From positions 82,316-146,315 of the forward strand of contig JAFTCX010000056.1 of assembly GCA_017454485.1 (NCBI GenBank): a stretch of DNA of 64,000 nt. The letters are read 5' to 3'. Within the stretch, counting starts at the first letter, position 1. Every line of letters begins with the position of its first letter. Origin of the DNA: Clostridia bacterium (GTDB taxonomy: Bacteria > Bacillota > Clostridia > Oscillospirales > Acutalibacteraceae). Under the pieces are notes generated by a model. That model was not told where the DNA came from. It did not search any database and saw only the letters and a list, made by a program, of their open reading frames with translations. This document shows, piece after piece, positions 1 through 9,437 of this stretch. The position numbers and the translations under genes are program-made.

Positions 1-131
1 TCCACCGTGGCTGTCACTTTTGCCTCCACTTCGTCAGGGAAGAATTTTTCGATCTTCTTCAGACGTTTTTCAGCACGCTCTTTAAAGGAATCTCTTGGGG
101 TGCATTTTCTGCCGATCACTGTAATTTTCAT
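1..131 (-). CDS. hpf: Ribosome hibernation-promoting factor (HPF/YfiA), 5' part only
   Basis: The first 43 codons of a protein that runs off the left edge. The N-terminus reads MKITVIGRKCTPRDSFKERA and continues with a Lys-rich helix (KRLKKIEKFF), which matches the start of the HPF/RaiA fold. The family binds the 30S decoding centre and forms inactive 70S dimers or 100S particles in stationary phase. The start at 131 is set by the GGAG motif 9 nt upstream; an in-frame ATG at 140 touches the same motif and is too close to it. Whether this is the long, dimerising form cannot be seen because the C-terminus is missing. It is divergent from ligA. Confidence 0.85.
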   Translation of the reverse strand, partial: MKITVIGRKCTPRDSFKERAEKRLKKIEKFFPDEVEAKVTATV

Positions 132-156
132 AACAGTCATCTCCTTTCTATTTGAG

Positions 157-190
157 ATTATAGCACATTTAAGCTAAAAAATAAATAAGA
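157..190 (-). promoter_or_regulatory. Probable sigma-A promoter of hpf
   Basis: A perfect TATAAT -10 box (complement of 157-162) lies 26 nt upstream of the hpf start. The -35 region is AT-rich and poor (TTATTT-like), so the promoter may need an activator or another sigma factor. Confidence 0.5.
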
Positions 191-216
191 TTTCGTGATT
201 TTGCTGTAAAAAATGA

Positions 217-2286
<2,070 letters not shown>

Positions 2287-2287
2287 A

Positions 2288-2448
2288 GTACCCGGTGATT
2301 CACTCGGTGCGTGAAGATTGGCGAGGAAATTTTTCGTCAGATGTAACAGAAATCGCGCAGCAAACCTGACGGTTTGTAAGAGATTTCTGTGCAAAATGAC
2401 GGAAAATTTACCGTCAAGATTTGCACATCCGAGTTAATCAGTGGGTAC
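2288..2448. repeat. 161-bp near-palindromic element, copy 1
   Basis: Begins GTACCCGGTGATTCACTCGG and ends CCGAGTTAATCAGTGGGTAC, which are imperfect inverted repeats of each other. The inverted symmetry continues inward along almost the whole element, including a perfect 9-bp central stem (ACAGAAATC/GATTTCTGT), so an RNA copy would fold into one long hairpin. It begins one base after the ligA stop codon. Two other copies of identical length lie at 11847 and 20747. It encodes no plausible protein. The shape fits a non-autonomous MITE-like element, but no target-site duplication is certain because GTAC itself is palindromic. Confidence 0.85.
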
Positions 2449-2455
2449 TAAAAAA

Positions 2456-2488
2456 CTGCCGGCTGAAAACAGTCGGCAGCATTTTTTT
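2456..2488. terminator. Bidirectional intrinsic terminator between ligA and the ABC-binding lipoprotein gene
   Basis: A 10-bp stem CTGCCGGCTG/CAGTCGGCAG (one G-U pair) with AAAA loop at 2456-2479 is followed by a T7 run on the + strand and by T6 on the - strand. It lies directly after the stop codon of the leftward gene and after repeat copy 1 behind ligA. Confidence 0.85.
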
Positions 2489-3497
2489 ATTTTGCGATAT
2501 AATAGCAGGAATCGGGAAGCGCCGGTTTAAGATACATGGCGTCGATCGCGCCGACCATGGCGGCGCCTTCCATCAGCACGACGTTCGCTCTTGCAATCAG
2601 ATCGACCGCCTGCTGCGTTTTTGCAGCGGCCTGTTTGCGATCGGACTGTTCCTCATTCACCTGCAGCACATCAGCGCTCACAAGACCTTTTTCAATCAGC
2701 AGATCAGTAGCTTCGCCCGGGTGCAGGTTGACCCATTCCACGCTGGCGCGAAGATCAGCGAGCACCTTCTGCACGCCGTCGGGATTACTTTCGATAAAGG
2801 ACTTCTTTGCAATGACGCAGTTTTCCACAAGCGGCTGGGACTTGCGCGCGTCGATCCACGCGTTCGTCAGCGTAAACGCGACCGCAGCACCGCTTTTGGC
2901 AACGGCCAGTGTGGCGTAAGGTTCCGGCAAAACAGCGATCTGCGCGGAGCCGTCGATCACCTTTTCATACACGGCCGCATCAACGGAATCTTCTACCGTC
3001 GCGGTGACGCCTGCCGTTTCAAGCAGGGATTCCAGCTCCGTTTTCAGCGTACCTATCACACGGGACAACGCTTCTTCAGATGCTGCTGTCGGTTCACCGA
3101 CAAGAATCGTTTTTCCGACAAGGTCTTTGACGCCGCCGATCGAAGTGCCGTTCGTCACAACAGACGCGGTGCCGAACGTGTTCACGGCGAGGATCTGCAC
3201 GGAATCCGGCGTTTCATCCAAAAGCTGCGGGACGCGCCACAGCGGCACAACGGCAAGATCGGTGGTCATCGGCGCCGCAGCGATATCCGCATCGGAGATC
3301 ACATAGGTTTCGTCGTCAAACAGCTTTGCCAGGGAAAAGTCTGCAGCCAGTGTGCTGCGTGCAATGGAAATGGGCTTGCCGCTGTAGGCAACGGCTGCGG
3401 GAGTGCGGGGAGTTTCGTTCGTTTCGCCGCAGGCAGCGAGAGAGAACAAGAGCAGGAATACAAGGGAAAGTGCCAGAAACTTCTTGAGGGGTTTCAT
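2487..3497 (-). CDS. ABC transporter substrate-binding lipoprotein (SsuA/TauA/THI5-like)
   Basis: 336 residues. A lipoprotein signal sequence (MKPLKKFLALSLVFLLLFS) ends in the lipobox LAAC with Cys23, so the protein is probably anchored outside the membrane. The body (SIARSTLAADFSLAKLF, VVPLWRVPQLLDE, GTASVVTNGTSI, GKTILVGEPTAASEE, QIAVLPEPYATLAVAKSGA) has the pattern of the NMT1/THI5-SsuA group, which bind sulfonates, nitrate-like anions or pyrimidines. The ligand cannot be told. The start overlaps the stop of the upstream regulator gene by 4 nt, so the two are translationally coupled. No permease or ATPase gene is next to it; a terminator follows directly. Confidence 0.8.
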   Translation of the reverse strand: MKPLKKFLALSLVFLLLFSLAACGETNETPRTPAAVAYSGKPISIARSTLAADFSLAKLFDDETYVISDADIAAAPMTTDLAVVPLWRVPQLLDETPDSVQILAVNTFGTASVVTNGTSIGGVKDLVGKTILVGEPTAASEEALSRVIGTLKTELESLLETAGVTATVEDSVDAAVYEKVIDGSAQIAVLPEPYATLAVAKSGAAVAFTLTNAWIDARKSQPLVENCVIAKKSFIESNPDGVQKVLADLRASVEWVNLHPGEATDLLIEKGLVSADVLQVNEEQSDRKQAAAKTQQAVDLIARANVVLMEGAAMVGAIDAMYLKPALPDSCYYIAK

Positions 3498-4192
3498 AAA
3501 ACCTCACCTTTCTGTATTTGGTCTTTGGATATACACTGCATCAGCAGCTCCCTGCTGATCAAATAAATGATTTTTCCTTCGCGGCGGATCACGCCGTCCT
3601 CCTGCAGGCAGGAAAACGCACGATAAAGTGAAGGACGCGAAATGTCGAGCATGGTTGCAATCTGCTGCATGGAGCAATCAAGCTCAAAGGTCATGTTTTC
3701 GCCGAACGCATTGTTCAAATAACGCGCCAGACGGTTTTGTGCGTTGCCGCCGGTATAGGTCGTCACACGCTGCTCCAAAGTGATGACCCGATCGGAAAGC
3801 ATACGGATCACTCTCATTGCAAAGTTCGGATCGTCCTGCAAAAGCTGTAAAACACCGGCTTTGGTCAAAAAAAGAACACTGGTATCCCGCGTTGCTATGA
3901 GAACGTTTGCGGCATTTGAGCCGGTTGAGAACATCGCCTCCATGCCAAAAATACTACCTTCACCAATACGAACTGCGCAAAGGTCGTTAGCAATTCTACG
4001 TTTGATTGCATTGCCGGTTAGAATAAACGCAAGCGTACCGGAAGATGAACGGTCATCGGCGATGATGTCTCCGCGTTGGAAGGTGCCGGTTTCGGCCTTA
4101 TCATCCAAGACGGATTCCAGTACTGCAGGATCCGTAGAAGCAAACAATTCATGCATTCGCATTTTATGGGTAATTCGCGCACGCTGAATCAC
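3494..4192 (-). CDS. Crp/Fnr-family transcriptional regulator
   Basis: 232 residues from a GTG start. GTG at 4192 is chosen because GGAGGT lies 8 nt upstream; the open frame extends further upstream but through the promoter. The N-terminal part is a cyclic-nucleotide-type beta roll (FQRGDIIADDRSSSGTLAFILTGNAIKRR, IGEGSIFGMEAMF), a long dimer helix follows (VIRMLSDRVITLEQRV), and the C-terminal winged helix includes MQQIATMLDISRPSLYRAFS. There is no N-terminal Cys cluster of Fnr type, so a small ligand is more likely than an iron-sulfur cluster. It is co-transcribed with the binding lipoprotein and probably controls that pair. Confidence 0.88.
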   Translation of the reverse strand: MIQRARITHKMRMHELFASTDPAVLESVLDDKAETGTFQRGDIIADDRSSSGTLAFILTGNAIKRRIANDLCAVRIGEGSIFGMEAMFSTGSNAANVLIATRDTSVLFLTKAGVLQLLQDDPNFAMRVIRMLSDRVITLEQRVTTYTGGNAQNRLARYLNNAFGENMTFELDCSMQQIATMLDISRPSLYRAFSCLQEDGVIRREGKIIYLISRELLMQCISKDQIQKGEVL

Positions 4193-4220
4193 GATTGTCA
4201 CCTCCAAAAAACTGAACCAT

Positions 4221-4249
4221 ATTTTAACACAGACAGAAAAAAAAATCAA
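4221..4249 (-). promoter_or_regulatory. Sigma-A promoter of the Crp/Fnr-lipoprotein pair
   Basis: Read on the - strand: TTGATT (4249-4244), 17-nt spacer, TAAAAT (4226-4221), then the GGAGG and GTG start about 25 nt downstream. Confidence 0.75.
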
Positions 4250-4272
4250 CCCCAAATCTTCCTTTTCTGAAA

Positions 4273-4312
4273 GAAAAAACAATACGCTCGACAAAATGTG
4301 AGCGTATTGTTT
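4273..4312 (-). terminator. Intrinsic terminator of the zinc-ribbon/TPR gene
   Basis: A 13-bp stem (AAACAATACGCTC/GAGCGTATTGTTT, arms 4277-4289 and 4300-4312) is followed on the - strand by T6. It lies 17 nt after the stop codon of the leftward gene. Confidence 0.8.
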
Positions 4313-4328
4313 CAAAACTGTGAACTCT

Positions 4329-6263
4329 TTAACCGGCTGTCGTAGTTGTTACGTCAGCCGCCGCAGTGGCGGTACCGGCTGTTGTTGTAGTTGTACCGGC
4401 GGTTGTTGTGGTTTCGGTCTCAGCCTTTGCCGGAGAGAACACCAGCGTTTCCGTCTGCTTGTCCGGGCCTGTCAGGTTCATCGTTGCCTGATAGGTGATC
4501 TTACCGTCGGCAAACGTCAGCGTTGCGGTCGCAATCGTTTTGTTGTTCGCTCTGTAACGGTCAATGATGTGGTTCTTGGAAACAGCGCGGTTTGCGGAGA
4601 AGAAATAGTAGTTGTCGATCGGCTTGAAGTCCTGCGAACGGTTCTTATTGGGCTTTTCCGCTTCATCGGAGAACACCCAAAGGAGCTTGCCGCCGGAAAG
4701 CTGGAAGTCGGACACAAGGGTGTGATTCTCTTTTTTCGCGCCCTTTTCAATGTTCGACGTCTGCTGCGTGCAGGTGAATGTGCCGGCATAAGCCGCAAGA
4801 GATTTATAGTTGTTGTAATAGGCGAGCAGCTTCTTTGCATAGGGGTAATCTTTCGGCATAGAGTTCAGATCCGTCATTGTCACGCTGGACATGGAGGCGG
4901 ACATCTTCTGTGCCACAAGCGTGCAAAGAAGCAGGCCCGGGCTCTTTTGATAATCGCCGAGCGCGGTGAAGATTTCAATGGCGGCGTCCAGCTTATCTTC
5001 CTTGACAAACGTCACGCCCTGCTTATAGATCGTTGCAAGCTGCGTTTTCACATCTTCGGTTTCACCGAGCTGATGAAACAGATTGATCGCTTCTTTATAG
5101 TTGCCGTTTTCCGCAAGCATTTCGGCAAACTGATACTGCGCTTTCTGAATCTGAACGTCGCAGTCCTGATAATCGCCGAGGGACTGGAACAGGGAGATGG
5201 CTTCTTCAAAGAACTTTTTCCCCACAAGATCGACAGCCTGCAGATACTTTGTGTTTTTGATCTTGTCGGCGGTGTCTTTATAATCGCCGAGCTTTTGGAA
5301 GTTTTCGAGCGCAGCGGCGTAATTGCCGGACTGCATCTGCTCCGTCGCGGTGCGATATGCGCTTTCGCGGGTATAGTAGCCATAGCCGAAATAACCGCCG
5401 GCGCAAAGCAGGATCAGCACAAGAAGGATTGCGACGACCTTGCCGCCCTTTTTCTTCTTGTTGGCCTTTTTCTCTTCTTTGGCAGCTTTCTTCGCCGCTT
5501 TTTTCTCTTCCTTGGAAAGCTTTTCTTTCTTGGCCTTCTTGTCTTTTTTCTTGCCCTTTTTGCCTTCGTCGGCTTCCTCATAATCATCGGGGATCAGGCC
5601 GTTGAATTCGGGCACGGGTTCTTCACTGCCCTCCACACGGGCAAGCTTTTTGGCGTTGAGCACACGGAAATCGACCTTGCTGAGTTCGTCCAGCGCACAG
5701 CCGCAAACGTGGCAGTTGGCCTCCTCACGCGCATTGATCGCGCCGCAGGCACAGCACCAAAGATCGCGGTCGATCACAGGCTGGAACTTTGCGTCGGGCG
5801 TGTATTCCATCTGGTATTGCTTCACCATTTCCACATCGCCCTGCAGCAGCGACAGCAGATCCTGCTGCATCGGCAGCGGATTCCATTCGGCGTCGGCGTC
5901 AGCCGTCCATTTGGTTTCGTCCGCAAACACGACCTCCGTCACGCAGGCCTTGAAGCCGGTCGCTTCCGCAGCGGAAACGATGACAGCGGATTTTTGTCCG
6001 AAAAAGTCGTCACGCGCGGCGGCGAGATGCTGATAAGCATAGGTCATTTTGTCGGCCAGCGCGTTGCCTTCTTCATCCACGGGAACAAGGGCGAGCTTTA
6101 CGGCAGAGATCACCTGACGGCTGATGTTTTTCAGTTTCAACTGCGCCAGCAAAACTTCCTTTTCATGATCCTTGAGCAAAAAGCCCTGTGCAATCACGAC
6201 GGGAGCGCCAATTGCATAGAGATTCTCCGGCAAAGAGAACAGTTTTTCAAATCGACCGCTCAT
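4329..6263 (-). CDS. Zinc-ribbon, single-pass membrane protein with TPR-like repeats (function unknown)
   Basis: 644 residues, not recognised as a named family. Seen in order: an N-terminal beta-rich domain (1-160, LLAQLKLKNISRQVISAVKLAL); a zinc ribbon with CxxC pairs Cys170/173 and Cys184/187; an extremely Lys/Glu-rich stretch (235-273); one membrane segment (276-295); then three or more helical repeats of about 40 residues with the recurring pattern F..LGDYKD/LGDYQDC; a lipocalin-like beta region; and a Thr/Ala tail (TTTTAGTATAAADVTTTT). The topology would put the zinc ribbon inside and the repeats outside. The start at 6263 is chosen for its GGAGGT 7 nt upstream. Monocistronic, with its own promoter and terminator. 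Confidence 0.75.
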   Translation of the reverse strand: MSGRFEKLFSLPENLYAIGAPVVIAQGFLLKDHEKEVLLAQLKLKNISRQVISAVKLALVPVDEEGNALADKMTYAYQHLAAARDDFFGQKSAVIVSAAEATGFKACVTEVVFADETKWTADADAEWNPLPMQQDLLSLLQGDVEMVKQYQMEYTPDAKFQPVIDRDLWCCACGAINAREEANCHVCGCALDELSKVDFRVLNAKKLARVEGSEEPVPEFNGLIPDDYEEADEGKKGKKKDKKAKKEKLSKEEKKAAKKAAKEEKKANKKKKGGKVVAILLVLILLCAGGYFGYGYYTRESAYRTATEQMQSGNYAAALENFQKLGDYKDTADKIKNTKYLQAVDLVGKKFFEEAISLFQSLGDYQDCDVQIQKAQYQFAEMLAENGNYKEAINLFHQLGETEDVKTQLATIYKQGVTFVKEDKLDAAIEIFTALGDYQKSPGLLLCTLVAQKMSASMSSVTMTDLNSMPKDYPYAKKLLAYYNNYKSLAAYAGTFTCTQQTSNIEKGAKKENHTLVSDFQLSGGKLLWVFSDEAEKPNKNRSQDFKPIDNYYFFSANRAVSKNHIIDRYRANNKTIATATLTFADGKITYQATMNLTGPDKQTETLVFSPAKAETETTTTAGTTTTTAGTATAAADVTTTTAG

Positions 6264-6318
6264 GATAGTACCTCCAATAACGTAACTCAATCGTTATATT
6301 TTTAATGCTGTATTTTTT

Positions 6319-6347
6319 ATTATAATGCCCGTATCAAATTTTGTCAA
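6319..6347 (-). promoter_or_regulatory. Consensus sigma-A promoter of the zinc-ribbon/TPR gene
   Basis: Perfect TTGACA (6347-6342), 17-nt spacer and perfect TATAAT (6324-6319). It is the strongest promoter by sequence in the window, implying abundant expression of an uncharacterised protein. Confidence 0.85.
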
Positions 6348-6356
6348 GAAAAATCG

Positions 6357-6400
6357 GGCTTTTCGATGCATTCCTCATCGGCTTTTCGATGCATTCCTCA
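6357..6400. repeat. 21-bp tandem duplication over a stop codon
   Basis: GGCTTTTCGATGCATTCCTCA occurs at 6357-6377 and 6380-6400. The right copy holds the last bases and the stop codon of the VanY-type gene; the left copy lies just downstream of it. Confidence 0.9.
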
Positions 6401-7276
6401 ATAGGCAATCCCCTGTTGATCGAGGAATTCCTCCAGACACAGCCCGCTGTCGCGGATCTGCTTTGCCCATTCCACGCCGACATAGCGCCAGTGCCAGGGT
6501 TCGAACACAATGCCGGTCACATCCTCCTTGCCCTTCGGGTAACGCAGGATAAAGCCGTATTTATACGCGTTTTCAGTCAGCCAGGTGTATTCCTTCTGAT
6601 TGACGAACGAATCATAGACGTTGCAAATATCCATGCAAAGGCCGAGGTTGTGTTCGCTTGTGCCGGGCGGCAAAATCACGGTCGCCGCCTTTTTGGCAGC
6701 GTCCTCGCGGGAAAGATGATAGTCCGCCATATAGGTTTCCGTCAGGTGGTTATAGTTGTTCTTCTGCCGCTCATAGGAACGGTAGGCGGAATACGGCGTA
6801 AGAATGATACCGTCCTGCTTTGCTGCGGTATACATCTCCTCGTAATGCGGCGCCACGCGCGCATCAAGATATTTTCCCGTGTCAAAAATTTCGTCGAGAT
6901 TCGGTTCATAGCTTTCCGGAAACTCCCGTGTGCCGCTCACGACCACAAGCTGCCAGTTATCGTCTGTCACTTCTACAATATAGCGCCCGGTATCGGGATT
7001 TGTTACACGTTCGGCAGCCACGCTGGAAATCACCTGCGAAGGGGCAGAAGGTTCGGATGCCGAAGCTGTTTCGGTGGTTTGCGTATCGGAAACGGAAACG
7101 GAAGCAGACGGCGCCTGTGAAGAAGCGGAGGGTTCGGAGGCTGAAGAAGCGGAAGTTTGCGGCGCTTCCTGCAGCGTGCTCTGCTTGCGGTTGACTAGCT
7201 CCAGCGTGCCAAACACTGCGAGCGCCAGAATCAAAAGGATGATGATCACATATTTAAGATCGGAATGTTTTTTCAT
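6398..7276 (-). CDS. VanY/DacB-type D-alanyl-D-alanine carboxypeptidase (M15B)
   Basis: 292 residues. An N-terminal anchor (YVIIILLILALAVFGTLELV, residues 9-28) is followed by a Ser/Ala/Thr-rich spacer of about 60 residues and the M15 domain. Zinc and catalytic motifs are visible: SEHNLGLCMDI (His and Asp ligands) and EPWHWRYVG (Glu base and His ligand). The family trims the terminal D-Ala from peptidoglycan stems outside the membrane. The start at 7276 has GGAGG 5 nt upstream; an upstream in-frame ATG lacks a ribosome site. It is the last gene of a leftward run starting at 11095. Confidence 0.9.
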   Translation of the reverse strand: MKKHSDLKYVIIILLILALAVFGTLELVNRKQSTLQEAPQTSASSASEPSASSQAPSASVSVSDTQTTETASASEPSAPSQVISSVAAERVTNPDTGRYIVEVTDDNWQLVVVSGTREFPESYEPNLDEIFDTGKYLDARVAPHYEEMYTAAKQDGIILTPYSAYRSYERQKNNYNHLTETYMADYHLSREDAAKKAATVILPPGTSEHNLGLCMDICNVYDSFVNQKEYTWLTENAYKYGFILRYPKGKEDVTGIVFEPWHWRYVGVEWAKQIRDSGLCLEEFLDQQGIAY

Positions 7277-7330
7277 TGAATCCTCCTTGAGCAAGAATCG
7301 GGACTGTTTGTGCAAACAGCCCCTTTTTTA

Positions 7331-8581
7331 TCAGTCGTACTGCTCTTTCAAGCCCTGCTCGTCAAACATAAACAGCGCGTGCAGGCAGATGTCGAGCGAT
7401 TTTTCAATCGTGCGCGGCTCGAGCAGCTCTTCCGTGTCGCGGCGCGTATGATAATAACGCGGGCCGGTCGGATCCATGGCGGCAAGCGTGGCGGCAGGCA
7501 CGCCGAGCTTTGTCACTGCGGCAGCGTCGGACGAGCCGAGATACACGCTGTGATACGGCAGATCCACACCGCACTGCGCACCGGCGGCTTTCATCAGCGC
7601 GCACACACGCGGATCGTTCTTGACAGTGCCGGTCATATCCTTGGCATAGATGGCCATATCGTCAAAGTCGCGCAGGGTGTCCATGCAGAAAAACACGGTC
7701 GGAATCTCCTGCAGCTCCTTCTGATGCGCTTTAGCATAGGCGCGCGCCCCGCGCAGACCGCATTCTTCGCAGCCGGCAGTCAGCGCCACGACTTCCGTGT
7801 TTTCAAAGGTGATGTTGTTGTCTTCCAAAAACTTGAGCACGCCGATGCTGGTCACACAGCCGGTCAGGTTGTCGTTTGCACCCATCACGGGTTTTTTGAA
7901 ATTCGAAAAGAACATGATGAGGATGAACGCGGGCACAAAGCCGAGTTCGATATAGCGGAACACGACGAACGCGCCGGTCACTTCACCGCCGACCGGGCCG
8001 AACTGCACGGTTTGGATGATGGAGATCACAAGCATATACAGCAGACCGACGATCGCATAGCCGGAGCCGCCGAAGAAAAGCGCCTTTCCGCCGAGATGCA
8101 TGAAACGCCATTCCCAAGCGGAATCGGTGTGACCCGCAAAGATGATGCGCTGCTTGACTTCGCCGGTCGGTGTTCTTGTGCCGATCGTGTTCGCGGACGT
8201 TTTTTTTGGGAAGAACGGATCGAGGAATTCCCAGTAGAACAGGAATTCGGTCAGCAGGAAAAGGATCGCAAGGCATGTCAGCGCCAGCGAAACGACGGGC
8301 AGATTCAAAAATGAGCACAGCACGGCGCCCAGCAGGCAGATACCATCAAGCACGACCCAGGCCATGAACGCCACGGGATGCACGTTGAAATCTTCCATAA
8401 CGACCTTGTCGGCGCAGGTTTCCATCTCTTCCTTGAAATGCTCCTGCGCTTTGCGTTCGCTTTCGCTGCCCGAACCGCGCGGCCCGATATTTTTGCAGAC
8501 TTTACGGATCTCTCTGGTGGTGTAGTTGCAATACATCCGCAGAGAGGACGGATAATTTTTGACACTTTCTTCGGCTTTCAT
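7331..8581 (-). CDS. Membrane-embedded M28-family metallopeptidase
   Basis: 416 residues. Zinc-ligand motifs of the M28 aminopeptidase fold are visible in order: GHTDS (His/Asp), GANDNLTGC (Asp), EECGLRG (Glu pair), FCMDT (Asp) and YYHTRRD (final His). Unlike soluble M28 enzymes, hydrophobic segments occur before the first motif (about 68-118) and between the first His and the Asp of GANDN (FGGSGYAIVGLLYMLVISII and FVPAFILIMFF). The domain is therefore predicted to be interrupted by membrane hairpins. Substrate unknown. It lies between the Dabb and VanY genes in one leftward run. Confidence 0.78.
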   Translation of the reverse strand: MKAEESVKNYPSSLRMYCNYTTREIRKVCKNIGPRGSGSESERKAQEHFKEEMETCADKVVMEDFNVHPVAFMAWVVLDGICLLGAVLCSFLNLPVVSLALTCLAILFLLTEFLFYWEFLDPFFPKKTSANTIGTRTPTGEVKQRIIFAGHTDSAWEWRFMHLGGKALFFGGSGYAIVGLLYMLVISIIQTVQFGPVGGEVTGAFVVFRYIELGFVPAFILIMFFSNFKKPVMGANDNLTGCVTSIGVLKFLEDNNITFENTEVVALTAGCEECGLRGARAYAKAHQKELQEIPTVFFCMDTLRDFDDMAIYAKDMTGTVKNDPRVCALMKAAGAQCGVDLPYHSVYLGSSDAAAVTKLGVPAATLAAMDPTGPRYYHTRRDTEELLEPRTIEKSLDICLHALFMFDEQGLKEQYD

Positions 8582-8604
8582 TGAAAAGCAGCCCCTTTCT
8601 GAAT

Positions 8605-8919
8605 TTAATCTGTGTCGTCGACCGCATAATCAACCGAGGCGCGGCCGTCGCGCACAAGGGCAATGTATTCGGTAATATACTTATGCGCGGGATGCAGACG
8701 GTAGGTCGTGATATCGCGCAGCGATTTAAATGTGCTGACTGCCACGGCGTCATACATTCCGGGCTTGTCATTGATGTTGAAATACACCTTCATCGAAAGC
8801 AGACAGTCGATCTGGTCAGGCAGCGCTTCCATTTTTTCTTTGATGTAATGCAGGTTTTCTTCCTTGGTTCTGTCCTGGGCATACTCCTTGAGCTTCCACA
8901 TAACGATATGGCGGATCAT
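8605..8919 (-). CDS. Dabb-family (stress-responsive A/B barrel) protein
   Basis: 104 residues with the typical start MIRHIVMWKLKEYAQ, a central DQIDCLLSMKVYFNIND and the closing AHKYITEYIALVRDGRASVDY. This is the dimeric ferredoxin-like Dabb fold, usually of unknown role in bacteria. AGGAG lies 8 nt upstream of the ATG. It sits 14 nt after proX in the same run. Confidence 0.85.
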   Translation of the reverse strand: MIRHIVMWKLKEYAQDRTKEENLHYIKEKMEALPDQIDCLLSMKVYFNINDKPGMYDAVAVSTFKSLRDITTYRLHPAHKYITEYIALVRDGRASVDYAVDDTD

Positions 8920-8933
8920 GGCAGATACTCCTT

Positions 8934-9437
8934 TCAGCGTTCACAGCGGATGAAGAGCACTTCATTCCCCTGCGCTTCAATGAATTTCAGCAAATCGGAA
9001 AACTTGAGCCATACAAAGGCGGTGTTGACATTCGGGTGGAATCCCACAAGCCCGTCGAGCGTGAGCAGATCGCGGTCGAACACGACCTTGACGTCGTGCG
9101 CGTCGTTGTTCAGCACACCGAACGGCGTCACCGAACCCGGCTGCAAGCCAAGGTGCTTTTCCAGCCGTTCCGCTGAACCGAAGGACAGCCGCGAAGAGCC
9201 GAGCTGCGGCTTGATGGACCCCTGAATGTCGGGGTGTTTGTCTTTGCACATGGAAACGATGTAGTGCACTTTTCCGTTCGCGTTGCGCAAAAACAAATTT
9301 TTGCACACTTCGCCGCGGGTAAAAATGCCAAGCGCGTCCATGTCTTCGATGGTGTGTACGGGCGGATGCTCCATCAGTTCATAGGTGATCCCGGCCGCGT
9401 CCAGCGCATCGAGTACCTTTTTCATTTGTTCATTCAT
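8934..9437 (-). CDS. proX: Prolyl-tRNA editing protein ProX (YbaK/EbsC superfamily)
   Basis: 167 residues. Free-standing deacylase that hydrolyses mischarged Ala-tRNA(Pro) in the cytoplasm. Features: YELMEHPPVHTIEDM, GEVCKNLFLRN with the conserved Lys, QLGSSRLSFGSAERL, LGLQPGSVTPFGVLND and VGFHPNVNTAFVWLKF. These match the ProX/PrdX branch rather than YbaK. Its start overlaps the stop of the preceding gene by 4 nt, so translation is likely coupled to a secreted protein with no evident link to tRNA editing. Confidence 0.9.
   Translation of the reverse strand: MNEQMKKVLDALDAAGITYELMEHPPVHTIEDMDALGIFTRGEVCKNLFLRNANGKVHYIVSMCKDKHPDIQGSIKPQLGSSRLSFGSAERLEKHLGLQPGSVTPFGVLNNDAHDVKVVFDRDLLTLDGLVGFHPNVNTAFVWLKFSDLLKFIEAQGNEVLFIRCER

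Noticed and set aside
4320-6305. Long rightward open frame opposite the zinc-ribbon/TPR gene
   Set aside because: Shadow of a gene that has its own promoter, SD and terminator on the other strand; the antisense product has low-complexity Phe/Arg-rich sequence.
7300-7330. GGGACTGTTTG/CAAACAGCCCC hairpin between the M28 and VanY genes
   Set aside because: The T-run is on the strand opposite to the genes, so it is unlikely to terminate their transcript; possibly an mRNA-stabilising hairpin but unsupported.
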